This document shows, in pieces, positions 19,320-32,949 of a stretch of 64,000 bases of DNA. The stretch comes from Ophiosphaerella korrae (taxonomy: Eukaryota > Ascomycota > Dothideomycetes > Pleosporales > Phaeosphaeriaceae), in NCBI GenBank assembly GCA_028456385.1, contig JALNQF010000215.1, positions 1-64,000 on the forward strand, given 5' to 3'. The position numbers and the translations under genes are program-made. The notes below the pieces were generated by a model that made no database searches, was not told where the DNA came from, and was given only the letters and a program-made list of their open reading frames with translations. The number at the start of each line of letters is the position of its first letter. The first letter of the stretch is position 1.

Positions 19320-22300
19320 ATATAACTTATCTAATATCCTCTTTTAAGTTAGTAACTTATTAGTAAGCTAAATATTTATAAGTTAGGTATAAATTTATTT
19401 AAGTAGTTTTAGATTATTTTTAGAAGTACTTTATATATTAATTAATATTCTTTTACTTTTATTAGTTTAAGCTAATTTAAAAATCTATTCTTTTTATTTA
19501 CTAATAATACTTTTATTAAGTTATCTTCTATTATTTCTATTAATAAAGTATATTCTACTTTAATTTATATAGTAAAGACTTTTTATTTTAGCTAGTAATT
19601 ATAAATATTACTATAGTAAAGCTTAGTTTATAGCTTAGCTAGTTCTTTAGTAATAAGCTAAATTATTAAAGTAATATTATACTAGATAGTAATATAGTTT
19701 ATAAAGAGTTTAATATATAATTTATTAAGTAATTTTAATATATAGCTTCTTTAGCTACTTATAATAAAGTAAATAATTTAGCTTTAGTTATATAATTAAA
19801 AACTATATTATACTTCTTTATTCTTTATATAATAAATTTATTAAAAAGTTTAATTATATAGCTTTATAAGCTATTATAGTTTATAGTATTATTAGTAAAT
19901 TACTACTACTTAGCTAAAGTACTTTCTATTTTATATAAGAGAAGTATATAACTACTTAATTTATAACTTTATAGTAAGTAGTACTTAGGTTTAAAAGAAA
20001 ATAAGCTAGTTATAATATTATAAAAAATATTTATAGCTAGGTAGTAATAGCTATAAATAGAAAAAAATCTAATCTTATTTTAGTATTTATTAATATTAGA
20101 TTGTATTACTTACTTAGTATAGTCTTTTAGTTTAGTAGTAGCTATAAGTATATTATAATAGACGTATAGTTTATTAATAAGCTAACTTATCTTATTAATA
20201 TATACTACTTATAGTAGTTAAATTATATATTCCTCTCTGTTTTTAATTACTTTAACTCTAAAAAACTATTAAAAATATACTTTTTTAGTAATAGTATACT
20301 TATCTTTTAAAAGATTAGTTACTTCTTATATATCTTTTATTTTTTACTTATTATATTTTATAATATTATTACTTATATAAAAGAAAATAATAATTCTATT
20401 TATAACTATATTATATAGCTTATAGAAAACTATTTAAAATTTTATAGCTTAAAATATAGCTATAAATTCTCTTTACTATAAAAGAAGTAAGGTTTAGAAA
20501 CTATATTAAGCTTTTTAGACTTAGAAGATTATACTCTTCTTTTTATATTCCTTTAGTATTTTTATATAAATTTTTTAGTTTATTACTATATAAATAATAG
20601 TATTAGTTATATTATACTATTTTAGTTAAAGATTATATTTAGTAGTAATAGCTTTAAGTATCTATAAAAAGTAGCTAGCTAGTATTATAGTATAAGTCTT
20701 TTATATAGTAATATTTTATTACTAGTTTTTTTATATAATAAGTTTAGCTTTATATTTAATAAAGTAATAATATTTATTAAGTTTATATATATATAGTTAT
20801 ATATAGTAAAGTATTTACTAGTTTATATACTAAAGAAGTTTAGCTAGTACTTTAGTTTATAATTTTATCTAGTAGTAGCTAGTTAAGTAAGCTAACTTAG
20901 CTTCTTTAAATAGCTTACCTATTAAATAGTTATCTAGGTTTATTTAGTTTAAAGGTAGTAATAGAAGTTAATTAAAGTAAAAATTTAAGTTTTTTATAAA
21001 AAACTTTTTTATATTAGCTTTATTTATAAGCTTTCTTTAATATTTTCTAAAGTTACTTACTTAAGTACTAGCTATAAAAGCTACTACTTATAGTATAGTT
21101 TTAGATAAGTTATAGTTATTATATAATATTAACTTTAGCTAATTTCTAGTTATTAAATAAGCTAGTAGTACTACTAGAGATAAAGATAGTAGAAAAGTTA
21201 AATAGTAATCTATAATCTTTCTTCTATAGTAGTAGATAAGTAAATCTTCTCTATTACAATTTATAAATATATCTAACTTAGTATTATCTTTATAAAAAGA
21301 CTTTATTTTTAGATTATATATAAGTATTAAGAGCTTAATTATTTTAATATAAGTAGTAATCTTTTTTAGTATTTAATATTTAAAGTTATTTATTAAATCT
21401 TTTATTTTACTATTAAAGATTATTTACTTTTTAAAGATTATATTTTATATACTTATTACTTTAGCTATAGATAGTTTCTAGATCTAGTAAATATTTAATA
21501 ACTAGTATCTTATAAAGTAACTAGTCTAAGCTTTTAGATTAAGTTATTATAATCTTAATTTACTATAAAGTATATTATTAGTAATTATAAAAGCTTTATA
21601 CTTATATACTTTTAAGTAAGCTAAGCTTATCTTTTTAATTAATACTATAATTTCTTAGTTCTTAGTAACTTTAATAAAGAATAATTTATATAGTATTTTC
21701 TAGTTATTTAAGTAACTTAGATTATAATTATAGAAGTAAACTAAAGCCTATATAATTTTAGGCTAATATTTTTATAGTATATACTTTTTCTTTATTAATT
21801 CTTTTAGTATACTTAGCTCTTCTATTCTAAGCTTAAATATTTAGAGCTAAAGGTTTAATAGTAATACTTTATAAGTTTAACTAGTACTAAACCTCTAGTT
21901 TTACTATTATATTCTTATTATTATCTTTAATTACTTTAACTAAGATACTATACTAAGTCTTTAAAAAGAAGATTAGGTTTAATAGTACTTTAATAATTAA
22001 TTTAGCTAGCTAGTTATTAGTAAAGTAGAAGTCTTACTATAGCTTTAAGAACTTATTAGTAATAAGTATTTAGCTTTTTATTTTAGTAACGCCTTAAACT
22101 TTATATAAGTAGAAGTTAATAGAAATTTTTTTCTAAGTTTTTTATAACTAATTCTTAGTATATAGCTAATTTACTACTTTATCTTAGCTTTACTATATAT
22201 ATTATACTAAACTATTAATACTCTTTTTATATATACTCTTTAAGCTTACTAGATAAAGTATTTTATTATAGCTAGTCTTAGATAGCTATATCTTTTATAC

Positions 22301-23900
22301 TATAGTAGTACTAGTACTTTATAGTCTAAAGTTTATAAGTATAGTATATTACTTAGTATAGTAGATTATATAGTAAATAATACTTAAGTACTTATTAACT
22401 ATAGATTTTAGTAAAGTCTCTAATTATTTACTTATTAGGCTTATTTAAAGTTATTATTTTAGTTTAAGTATATTACTATATTCTTCTTAACTAAAGTAGC
22501 TAGAAAGAGACTAGGTTTTAAAAAATATCTAAGTATATAGTTATATTATATAAAACTAGTTTACTTTCTTTTAACTAGTTTTTTAGTATAAAAGTAAAAG
22601 ATTTATATCTTTTTACTAATATCTTTAACTAACTTACTTATATAATTATTTAGTATTAGTAGATAATAGTTATATATATAAGTTAGGTTATTTATAATAT
22701 AGTTAGTTAAACTAAAGTTTAAAATAAAGAAATTCTTGAAAAAGTAATTAATATAAGTATTTATTATAATTTTAGTAATAAAAGTACTTTTAATATATAA
22801 TCTTTACTAGCTTTCTAGTTAATTCTCTTTCTAGATTTTAGTTATCTAAAGTAACTTAGTATATAGCTCTATATAAAGCTCTATTTAAAGCTTTAACTAT
22901 ATTTTTATTAGTTTTTATAATTTTATATTATACTTACGCTTATAATTAAAAAGCTTTTTTAGAGTCTTACTTAGAGTCTACTATTCTAGTATTTTATTAG
23001 AATTAATATAGTTATAATTAGTAAGTTTATAAAGTATTTTATAGCTTAAGTATTATTTACTAATAGTTTTTTAACTTTTTATTTAGTTAATATTAGTATT
23101 ACTACTATATATATATTAATTATAAAGTCTACTCTCTTTATTAAGTAGTATACTATTTATAAAAAAAATATCTTTAGTTTTACTCTAAGTAGTATTACTA
23201 CTAGTAGTATAAAGTAAAGTATTAACTATAAGAAAAGTAACTTTATACTTCTTTATATTTAGAAAATAGTATACTATTATATACTTATAGTAGTATTTTA
23301 TTATCTCTTTCTAGTTTATACTAAGTATTAGCCTTCTATTATTTTAAAAATATATAGACTAAATTAGTACTACGTATTTAATAGCTACTAAAAAATCTTA
23401 AGTAATTATATTAATTTATAATAACTATACTATTTAATATAATATAGCTTAAGTAGTAGTATTATTATAATTAGCTATCTATATATTTTAATTTACTAGA
23501 CTTCTAATAAGCTTAAGTAATTTAAAATATCTATTATATATATACTCTTACTTAATATACTTTTTTTTACTAATAGTTTATATTAGGTTTAATAGCTACT
23601 AATATAGAAATTAGTTTAGTAAGTAGTATATATATAGTAAATATAGTAAAACTAAAGATTATTTAAATATTATAATATTATAAAAGCTTTACTTTTCTTT
23701 TTTATACTTATATTAGTTACTATAGTATAACTTAGCTAATATTTTATAGTATTTAAAGTTTTCTTTAAAAGCTTTATAACTAGTAGCTAAGAGTTTAAAC
23801 TACTATATAAGAGTTTTAAAACTTAATACTAGAATATAGTTAGTTATTACTAAAGATTTAATTAATTCTAGTTTCTAAATTAGTAATATAAAAGATTTTA
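19320..23900 (-). pseudogene. copia pol relic (RT recognised)
   Basis: On the minus strand about 20850-20520 gives a segment that fits fungal copia reverse transcriptase. KTYTIILASYFLQILKAI stands where the family has a TLASRSFRxLMAIAA-like stretch. It is followed by QYNITNTIIYIVIN (with Gln codons read through as stops), in place of QYDVxNAFxN. The catalytic Asp of that motif reads Asn. KKLNIVSKPYFF about 20 codons on lies where LYGLRxSP is expected, but matches poorly. Other parts are coding-like, with TAA/TAG at spaced positions, but domains could not be named. No part is translatable now. Confidence 0.6.
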
Positions 23901-24242
23901 AGTTAATTTATTCTAAATATTATATACTATATATTAAAATTATAGTTAAATTATCTATATAGTATAGTTTATTTTAGTCTTTAATATTATTATTAGATTA
24001 TAATAAGTTATACTAGCTATCTTATTTTAGCTTTAAGTTATAAGAAAGTAAAAGATTATTACTTTTCTAAGTATACTTTAGTTAAAGTTAAGTATAGTAC
24101 TTAGCTTAATTAAGAGTTATTAGAAGAATACTAAAAAGTAGAAAATTTATACTTTTTAATTAGGCTTATAGTACTTTTTACTAATACGCCTAGAGCTACT
24201 AAAAAGTAAGAAATTAGTACTTTTTATAAATTCTCTTTATAG

Positions 24243-24290
24243 TACTTAGCTTAATACTTAGCTTAATACTTAAGTTAATACTTAAGTTAA
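24243..24290. repeat. Four 12-bp tandem units near the copia 5' LTR
   Basis: TACTTAGCTTAA occurs twice, followed by TACTTAAGTTAA twice, without gaps. The array is about 50 bases inside the 5' LTR of the minus-strand copia element, in its presumed leader. Expansion of a short unit by slippage is the simplest explanation. Confidence 0.85.
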
Positions 24291-24342
24291 TATAAGTAGG
24301 TACTAGTTTATTTAACTAAGTTAAAGTAGTAAAACTTTTAAT

Positions 24343-24757
24343 TATTAGATTTAATAGTTATAAAATTAATAGTTACTATATTTAAAGTTAAATTAGAAGT
24401 ATATAAATTTTATTAATATAGTAATATAAATAAAGAGTAAAAAAATTAATTATTCTTTTATCTTTAGTTTTATACTCTATCTATATATCTATACTATAGA
24501 AAGCTTAGCTAAGTCTTTTAAGATAGTAGTAAGCTAGATTCTTAGAACTTATTTTATTAAGTTACTAGTTCTTTTATTATATTAGTTATACTAATATAGT
24601 TTATTTCTTTATATATAAAATCTATTATTTAATTTCTTTACTTATAAAAGTTAAAGCTAAAATCTTTTTAGCTATAGTAAAGTTAGTAGCTTAGTAATTA
24701 TTACGCTTATATACTAAGCTAATTAATAGATTCTAGATATACTTAGAATTTATTATA
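24343..24757 (-). repeat. 5' LTR of the minus-strand copia element
   Basis: It is a 415-bp repeat matching 18896-19310. After 24757 the sequence passes into a different copia family, also on the minus strand. As with the left copy, similarity to the relative at 45500 suggests the true end may be about 35 bases further right. Confidence 0.75.
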
Positions 24758-26975
24758 CCTTTCTATATATATACTATTATATATCTAATTATAAAACTTT
24801 CTTAATAAATATAAGTTAATTATATTAAATTATTTATTAAAAGATTTTTATATACAATAATATTAGCTTTATAATTAAAAGTTTTACTATTTTAGTTAAG
24901 TTTATATATAAAGACTTACTTTAGAAGTAGTAGCTAATTACTTAATTATAAGTACTTTATCTCTTTTTAAAGAATAGCTACTAGTAATATAGTAATTTCT
25001 TTTAAGCTACTTATTTAAAGAGCTACTTATATAAGTATATATATAGGTACTTCTAATTTTATAGTAGTAGTAAGAGCTTATCTTAATATAAAAAAGCTTA
25101 TAACTATAGCTAAAGCTAAAGTTATAACTTAAGCTAAGTAACTACTATAATTATAGTATTTACTATAAAAAGTTCTATATTTAAGTTATAGTTTATTAGT
25201 ACTTATAAAAGTAGCTTATTTAGTATACTACTCTATTTACTTTACTTAAGTATATATAATAATATATAAGCGCTTAAGCTTTTAGTACTATTATCTAGCT
25301 TATTATTTTTAAGTCTTTATCTTAATAATATTAGCGCTAGCTATTCCTAGTATATATACTAGTAATAAGCTCTAACTATATTATTTAGAGCTATAGCTAC
25401 TTAATAAGTAGTAGTTTAATAAGTTAAACTTTTCTCTATTAGCTACTTTAAAGTACTTACTTCTTTAGTAAACTATAATTCTTTAGAGCTTTTAAATACT
25501 CTACTAGATTAATTTCTATAATTAATATTAGTATCGATATACTAAACTATTCTAGGTTTAAGTATTTACTCTAGTGTTTAAAAGCTACTAAGCTTAGGTT
25601 TCTCTATATAGATTTTATATAGCTTACTAGCTAAGCTTATTACTTATATAAAGTTTACTTTTTATTTTACTAAAATAGCTAGCTAGTTAGCCTAGCTTTT
25701 AGTATTAAATAGAGCTTTACTTCTTAGATCTTACTCTAAGTACTTACTTTACTAATAGCTTTCTAGGATTAAAGCTACTTTATAGAGCTAGTTATATATA
25801 TTATTTTAGGTTTCTTTTATATTATATACTATATCTTTATATAATATATTAATAAGTTATACTTTTTTTATTATAATAGAGCTATTTATTAAATATTATA
25901 TTATATATTATAATTACTTAATCTAATTATAAGACTTATATTATATATATATATTAGATACTTTATATTTTACTAGATATCTAATATAGCTCTAAAAGTA
26001 TATTTTAAATCTTTTTTTATTATATTAAGCTACTTACTCTTTACTAAGTAGATATATATAGTAGCTATAAGTATATACTCTACTCGAATCTTACTAAAAG
26101 TTAACTATAGTAGCTCTTCTTTATTTACGCTAATAGTATCTAAAGTACTATTTAAACTAGCTATTAAGTACTATATTAAGAGCTTATATATTATAACTAT
26201 AGCTTAAGCTTATATTATATAGCTATAGAGCTACTTTTACTATTTCTAGCTAAAACCTTTTTAGTAAGTTAGTACTTATTTTAATCTTTATTACTTTTAT
26301 TACTATTTTTTAACTAGCTTTTTTAGCTTTTTTATTTAGCTTAAATCTAAAAGTATATTTTACTTTTTATAAGTATATTACTACTTTATAACTTAACTTA
26401 ATTATATAGATATAATCTTAATAGTATATCTATAGTATTTTTATATAGCTTTTAAATACTTATATTATTTTTTAAATAAGTTTACTATATAAGAAGTAAG
26501 TCTAGAGTTTATAACTATACTTATACTTAAGTAGTATAGTTTAAGTTTTTTAAAGTAGCTAGGAAGTATATTAAATAAGTTTTATACTATATACTAGTAT
26601 AAGTATAAAGTTTTTTCTTTAAGCTACTTTAAGATTATTTATTTATTATATACTATTAAGTAATACTTATATTTAATACGTACTATTATATTAAAATATA
26701 TATTTCTAATACTTATTACTAGTACTTATAGTGTATTTAGTCTAAGATAATTAGCTCTAATATACTAGAGTTTTTCTAAGTTTTTTCTAGGTATTATATA
26801 CTATAAGTTAAGCTAGTATTTAACTTAATTACTTTAAGTTATACTTATAATAGTTAGATAAAATATAATAAGCTTTTATTTAGTAAACGTAAAGTTATAT
26901 TTATATATTAGTATTAATAATATAATACTATTTTATAGTATTTTTATTTTTAAAGTTATATTAAAATCTTAATAC
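24758..26975 (-). mobile_element. Second copia family, left part (RIP-mutated internal region)
   Basis: The stretch 26650-26975 matches the reverse complement of about 63215-63480, inside the plus-strand copia element at the right end of the window, so it is a minus-strand copy of that family. Leftward it should run from the post-protease region into integrase, but RIP is heavy and I cannot place individual motifs. It is cut on the left by the copia LTR at 24757. On the right it is interrupted by the solo LTR at 26976 and resumes at 27423. Confidence 0.65.
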
Positions 26976-27417
26976 TATTAAGACCTTAGAACTAGTAAGG
27001 GTAACGAGGGTAAGTAGGCTTCTATAAGACAGGCGAGGTTAATAAACAAGTTAGTTACTTAGCTTAATTAATAGTTAGCTCTTATTAGAGTATTACAAGG
27101 TATATAAGTATTAATAAGTAGATAAGAATCTAATTAAAGTATTAGTTATAATACTCTATTAGGATAAGAAGTAAAGAAGAGATTAAATATAATAGTCTAT
27201 AAAGGTCTATTAACGTTCCTATATACTTACTATCTAGCGTTTATTCCTAAGCGCTTACTCTAAAGCGTTTACTCTAGAGCACTTATTCTAGAGCGTTTAC
27301 TCTAGAGTATTTACTCTAGAGCGTTTACTACTAAATAGTTACGTATTCTACTACGCTATATTACTTAGCCTAATCGCGTACAATATAATAGCTTACCTAC
27401 TACTTAGTATTATAATA
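26976..27417. mobile_element. Solo LTR with 5-bp target duplication AATAC
   Basis: A 442-bp block interrupts the minus-strand copia relic. AATAC at 26971-26975 is repeated exactly at 27418-27422, and the copia sequence reads continuously when the block and one AATAC are removed, judged against 63180-63230. It begins TATTAAGACC and ends TTATAATA, compatible with TG...CA after RIP. No coding region lies inside, so it is best read as the LTR left after recombination of a full element. It is less AT-rich than its surroundings (for example GGGTAACGAGGGTAAGTAGG near 26999), and no other copy was seen here. Strand is unknown. Confidence 0.75.
27236..27333. repeat. Seven-unit 14-bp minisatellite inside the solo LTR
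   Basis: The unit AGCGTTTACTCTAG is repeated seven times in register from 27236 to 27333, with one to three changes in most copies. It sits in the right half of the solo LTR. Most differences are G/A or C/T, in line with RIP after expansion. Confidence 0.88.
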
Positions 27418-27422
27418 AATAC

Positions 27423-27905
27423 TAAGCTCTAGCTTACTATAATTAAGCTTTAGATACTATATTAAAATAAAATCTTTTACTACTACTAGTTTATAAAGTA
27501 TAAGATATTCTATATATTTACTTTAAACTCTATTTAGTATATTCTTAAGAATATAAGTACTTTTACTAAGTATTAAAAATACTTATCTACTTACTTTTAT
27601 ATAGCTTATACTTTTTACTTCTATAAAATAGCTTAGTTTTTTAAAACTTATTAAGTTAACTAAGTAAAAAGTAAATCTATTATTAAGTATACTACTTTTA
27701 GAAAATAAGTAAGTATTAAAATCTAGTATTAAGTATACTCTAAAAGTAAGCTTTATAAATTTACTTATATTAATAAGTATACCTAGATTAATAAGTACTA
27801 TATTTAGCTAGTCTAAGTAAACTAGAGCCTTTAATTTAACTAACTCTAAGCTAGCTTTAACTAGTTTTTAAAAGAGACTAGCTTACTTTTAAGTTCTTAG
27901 ATTTT
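27423..27905 (-). mobile_element. Second copia family, right part (protease region)
   Basis: This block matches the reverse complement of about 62740-63200, the protease and following region of the plus-strand copia element. It continues the relic left of the solo LTR. It ends at the gypsy LTR beginning at 27911, so gag and the 5' LTR are missing. Confidence 0.75.
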
Positions 27906-27910
27906 TAACT

Positions 27911-28298
27911 TATTATAGATCTTCTATTATTAACTATAGTAACTCTTTATAAGTACTAAGAGATTAAAAGATAATAATAAAAGCTTATAGTATAATTAGT
28001 AATAGGCTATAAATAAAAAAATAATACTTATAATATTAATATATTATTACTTGTAGTTAATAATTAAATTACTAATACTATCCTAATAATATATATTTCT
28101 ATTAACTATATACTTATACCTTCTTAGCAGCTTTATAACTTTATATTTACTAAGATTATAAATTTATAAATTTATTATATATTTCTATTAAAGTTATTTT
28201 CCTAATTAAGTTTATTTCTTTATAATTTATATATATTATTATCTTTTATAGTAGAGCTAATTAGCTTTATCTAATATTCTCTTATTATAGTTATAATA
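27911..28298 (-). repeat. 3' LTR (left) of the minus-strand gypsy copy
   Basis: It is 388 bp. It begins TATTATAGATCTTC and ends TTATAATA, matching 34398-34839 apart from one missing 54-bp repeat unit. It contains one copy of the block with TTTACTAAGATTATAAATTT. Confidence 0.85.
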
Positions 28299-28316
28299 CT
28301 ATCTCCTCTTTTAGAT

Positions 28317-28535
28317 AAGTTTTTATTCTTTTACTCTAGAGCTAAAGTTATTAGTCTTATATCTTTATTAATTATTAGTTCTTTATTACTCTTTATATTA
28401 TCTTATTCTTAAAATAATAAACTTTTTCTTATAGCTTATATTATTTATAATAGGGTTAAGATATTTCTTTATTATTATTATACCTTATTAGGTCTTTTAT
28501 ACTTTATATCCTTAAAAGATAGTAAGTATTATAAT
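28317..28535 (+). pseudogene. Antisense hydrophobic frame, copy in the minus-strand gypsy
   Basis: Because this gypsy copy is on the minus strand, its antisense frame reads on the plus strand. From 28317 it gives KFLFFYSRAKVISLISLL and, further on, NRVKIF followed by a run of Tyr. There is one stop (TAA at 28410-28412) in about 70 codons. It corresponds to the frames at 17247-17705 and 54046-54504. Confidence 0.4.
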
Positions 28536-28929
28536 ATATATATATTTCTTTAGGTATTTTTCTTATAGAGTATAAGTATTTAATTTCTATATAGTCTTTC
28601 TCTACTAAGTTATATAGAGTAAGCTATTAATAGAGCTTAATAAAAATTATTATTATAGCTTACTATAGCTAAGGCTAAGTATAAGTTAACTATTTATAAG
28701 CTAGTAGAGCTTTATTCTTATATTAAGCGTCTCTATAAGTTAAAAGCTTATAATAATACTAAGTTATCTAAATAGTCTTATATAATAGAAGCTAAGTTAG
28801 ATTTAGATAATATAGTAAAAGTTACTCTAGTTCCTATCTTATTAAGTACTCCTATTACCTCTCTATTTATTAGTAGTATTATAAATTTTCTTAATTTACT
28901 ATAAAGTAATCTAGAAAGTTTTAACTTTA

Positions 28930-31900
28930 GAACTTCTCTAGTTTCTTAGAGTATTTAAAGTTATCTTTTAGTTTCTATATTTCTTCTTATAGTTTTTCTT
29001 TTTTTATCTATACCTATTTATTTTACTAAGTAGTACTTTCTTCTATTATAAAACTAGTATACTAGGATTTTCTTAATTTTTATTCTTTTTATTCTTTATA
29101 TATATCTACCTTATATACTAGTAGTTCTATATCTTATAGTACTCTTTCTAGAAGTACTATATAGAATATTAAGTATATCTTTATTTTATTTAGTAGCTTT
29201 AATTTAAATATAACTAGTATAACGTATTTCTTAATTTTATATAGTCTAATTTTTACGTAATCTAGTTTTAGACTTAATTATTTACTTTTAATATTTCTTT
29301 ATAATATCTATATTTTTTCTTCTTCTTTAAATTAAGGTTCTTTTATATATTTTTTATTATAGTATTTTACTATTTAATTATATAAGAACTTTATATTTTA
29401 TCTTAGTTAATTATATATATCTTTAAGTTTATTAGTAAAGTTTTCTCTTCTAAAAAACTAAGATACTTTATATCTTAGTATTTAGTATATATTAGGATTA
29501 AATCTATAGTTTATAAAGAAGAGTAATACTCTAGTTACTATATTTTTTACGCTATTATATACTAACTATACTATAGGTAGTAGTTATACCTAATTATTTT
29601 AGTTTTAATTAAAGTAATATCTTAGGTATTATTTTACTATCTAGTTTATACGTTCTAATTATCTTTCTATTAATAGATAGTATACTATTAATTTTTTATA
29701 ATTTACTTCTAATTATATAGTTATTATACCTTATAGTTTTAATATAAATCTTTTATCTTTTTCTATAATAATTTTATCTAAGAGTCTATATTAGCTTATT
29801 ATAGTTCCTAGGATCTAGTATATAGTAACTTCTATTCTACTTTTTTCTTTATATAGTCTAAAGTATAAGTAATTTATATGTTTATCTACTATTATTAAGA
29901 TTTTATTATATTTAACTTCTAGTATTAAGTTTTTTAACTTTTATAACTTTATAATAAAATCTATTATAATAATTCTCTAAAGTTATTTTAGTACTTTAAC
30001 TAGTTATAGCTTTCTATATAGTATATATCTATTATATTTATTTTTATAATATTCTATATAGTCTTATAGTACTTCTATTACTAGTTATCTTACTTTTAAG
30101 ATATAGTAATCTTATAAGAGTTTATCTAGAGTTTTATTAATACTTTAGTATCTATATACTAGTAGTTTATAAAATTATTATATAAACTCTTTTTATATTT
30201 TATTTAGAATATATATTCTTCTATATTCTTTAGTAAGTTCTTCTTATATTTAAATTTTTTTATTTCTTTAGAAGCTTTTTCTATTTCTTTCTAAATCTAT
30301 TTATCTAGCTTACTACTCTTTCTTTTAAGTATTATAGCTATTTTTAGTATATTTAAGACTAGGTATCTTTTATTATTCTTAACTAGAATTATACTAGTAG
30401 TATTTACTTCTCTCTATAAATCTAGTCTTCTACTAAGAGTATCTATAAATTAGTTACTTTTCTTTTTAGTATATATAATTTTAAAGTTAAATATTAATTA
30501 GAATTCTTATTATCTTATATATTATTATAATATATCTTTATTTAGTATAAATCCTATAAGAATTTTATAGTCTATATAGACTTTTATTTAGTATTTTACT
30601 TTTTATAAGTATACTTTCTACTATTTAAATATATTATAAATTACTAGTATTTCTTTATTATAGATTAAGTAGTTAAGTTTAGATATTTTTATTTTCTTAG
30701 AAAAGTACTTAACTAAGTATTCTTACTATATAGTTTAGTCTTCTTATATTAGTACTATTCTATAGACTAAATTAGATATATCTATTTTTACTATTACTAG
30801 TAGATCTAGGTTATATATTCTAATAACTAGGTTTTCTATAAATCTTTATTTAATCTAGTTAAATACTTCTTTATATTCCTATATTTCCTTAAATAGTATA
30901 TCTTTCTTTATAAGTTTTATTAATAGTTCTATTAGTTTAGACTATCTTACTATTAATTTTCTATAGAAGTTTACTAGTTTATAAAACTATTGTACTTCTT
31001 ATAAGTTCTTTAGTATTAGCTATTCTTATATTACTTTAATCTTGTTTAAGTTAATCTTTATTTTTCTTAGTTTAATAATAAATCTAAAGAAGTCTATTTC
31101 CTTTATATAGAACTTATATTTTCTACTAGTTTTTCTAGTACTTTATATACGTATTACTTATACTTTTCTTCTATTTCTAAGAATATAAAGATATTTCCTA
31201 GGTATATAAATATAAATATATCTAAGTATTCTCTTAAAACTATATAAATTCTTTCTTAGAATATTACTAGTATATTTATTAATCTAAAAAGTAAAACTAT
31301 ATATTTAAATAGTTTATATTATATTCTAAATACTATTTTCTATTTATTACCTTTTTTAATTCTAATCTAATAGTATATATTCTAGATATCTAGCTTTATA
31401 AAGATTTTTACTTTTTATAACTTATCTTATATTTAATCTACTTATAGGAAGAAGTATTAGTTTTTATTTATAATTATATTTATCTTTCTAAAGTTTATAT
31501 ATAGTTTTTTATTTTTTATATTTTTTTTTTAATAAATATAAGTCTATATCCTTCTAAGAATTAAGATTTTTATATTTATCCTTATTTTATTATATTTTAT
31601 ATAATCGCTTATTTAATTTTAGACTTTTCTTCTATTTTTTAGTAGACTAGGCTCTATTTTATATTTTTTCCTTCTTCTAAGTTTATTACTAAGTTCTATA
31701 GTTAATATTCTTGATAGTAGTTATTAGGTTCTATAAGTTATTTTTCTTATTTTTTAAATTCTTCTCGGAATTCTCCTTTATATATAGCTATATTACCTTT
31801 TAATATTTCTTTCTTAGAGTAGTTAATTTTTCTTATTCTCTAATTAATTCTAGGGTTAGTTATTTATAACTATAGTATACTTAGTATTATATCTTATTTA

Positions 31901-32130
31901 TTATTAATTGTTATTATATCTATAACTATATTTTTAATATCTAGTCCTTTTATTTTTAGTATAGAGAGTACTATTTTAAATTTTATAAGTTCTTAGAATA
32001 GTTTACTTTTAAATATACTAAGTTATTAAAGTATTTTTTTTATTATATAGCTTTTTTATTAGTTTTCTATAAACTTTTTAGATATAAAGTTTCTTATAGC
32101 TTTACTATTAATTATTATTTATACTCTCTT
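28930..32130 (-). pseudogene. pol relic of the minus-strand gypsy copy
   Basis: Read from right to left: protease motif near 32097-32120 (INSKA in place of the DSG triad); RT from about 31650 to 30850, with YLGN at about 31200-31210 where the active site YLDD is expected; RNase H to about 30400; integrase about 30250-29300; chromodomain about 29085-28935 (NRRKYYLVK). Trp and Gln codons read as stops throughout, and small frame shifts occur, for example before the chromodomain. Confidence 0.82.
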
Positions 32131-32949
32131 TTTTTAGTATATACCTATTTTTATAATATATAAGCCTCTTATACTTTATAGCTTTTTTTACTTAGGTTTT
32201 TTTTTAAATTATCTATCTTTCTAGAGCTATTATCTTATTTTATATTTATAGTTTTTATATTTTAGATATTTATTATATATATACTTATACTATAGTTTTC
32301 TTTAAAAATATTCTTTTAATAGTTTTAGACCTAGTATAATTACTATATATTCTTTATTACGTATTTTAATTACTTTCTTACCTTAGATTTCTTTCTTTAT
32401 AATTACGTTTATATAGTTATATCTTCTTCTTTATACTAGCTATATATAGTTATATTCTTTAGGTTTTCTATATATATAGTAATTTATATTTAGGTATAAT
32501 ATCTATAATATCTTAGTATATACTAGATATTCTAGATCTATTCTTTTATTGTCTTCTACTTAGTATCTATCTTTTCTTAGTACTATAGCTATTAGGATAT
32601 AGTATACTATTAGTACTCTTAGTATATAAGCTTTATTTATTTATTACGTATTTTTTATAAGAAACTACTATTCTATTTATATAGGTATTCTTCTTACTAT
32701 AACTATATATTACTTTATCTATTATTAGAATATTATAAACTTTATTACTTTAGGATTATATTCGTTCTAGTCTTTATATACTTCTTCTATACTTATAACT
32801 AGTAAGTATTTTTAAATAAACTTCTATTCTTTATTTTATTTTTCTAATCTATTATTATATAGTTATTATAGCTATATATCTTTAACTAAGTATACTTTAT
32901 ATCTTTTATATTAATATATTTTTTACTTTCTTACTATCTATTAGAAGAA

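Larger units (their letters stand above)
18896..24757 (-). mobile_element. Ty1/copia retrotransposon, RIP-inactivated
   Basis: Direct repeats of 415 bp (18896-19310 and 24343-24757) bound a 5862-bp element of copia size. Orientation is minus, because the pol relic reads on that strand. The ends begin TATTAG and finish TATTAY, compatible with TG...CA after RIP. No exact target duplication is visible (AATAT on the left, CCTTT on the right), so one end may have been altered. The inner edge of the left LTR also seems to lack about 35 bases present in the related fragment at 45500-46387, so the LTR end is uncertain by that amount. Confidence 0.8.

Noticed and set aside
24243..24290. CRISPR-like array
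   Set aside because: Units are contiguous without spacers; this is a simple tandem repeat in a eukaryotic retroelement.
27360..27400. TAATCGCGTA-containing stretch as part of copia gag
   Set aside because: It resembles 62300-62330 over about 20 bases, but in the wrong orientation for the surrounding relic and inside the solo LTR; likely chance.
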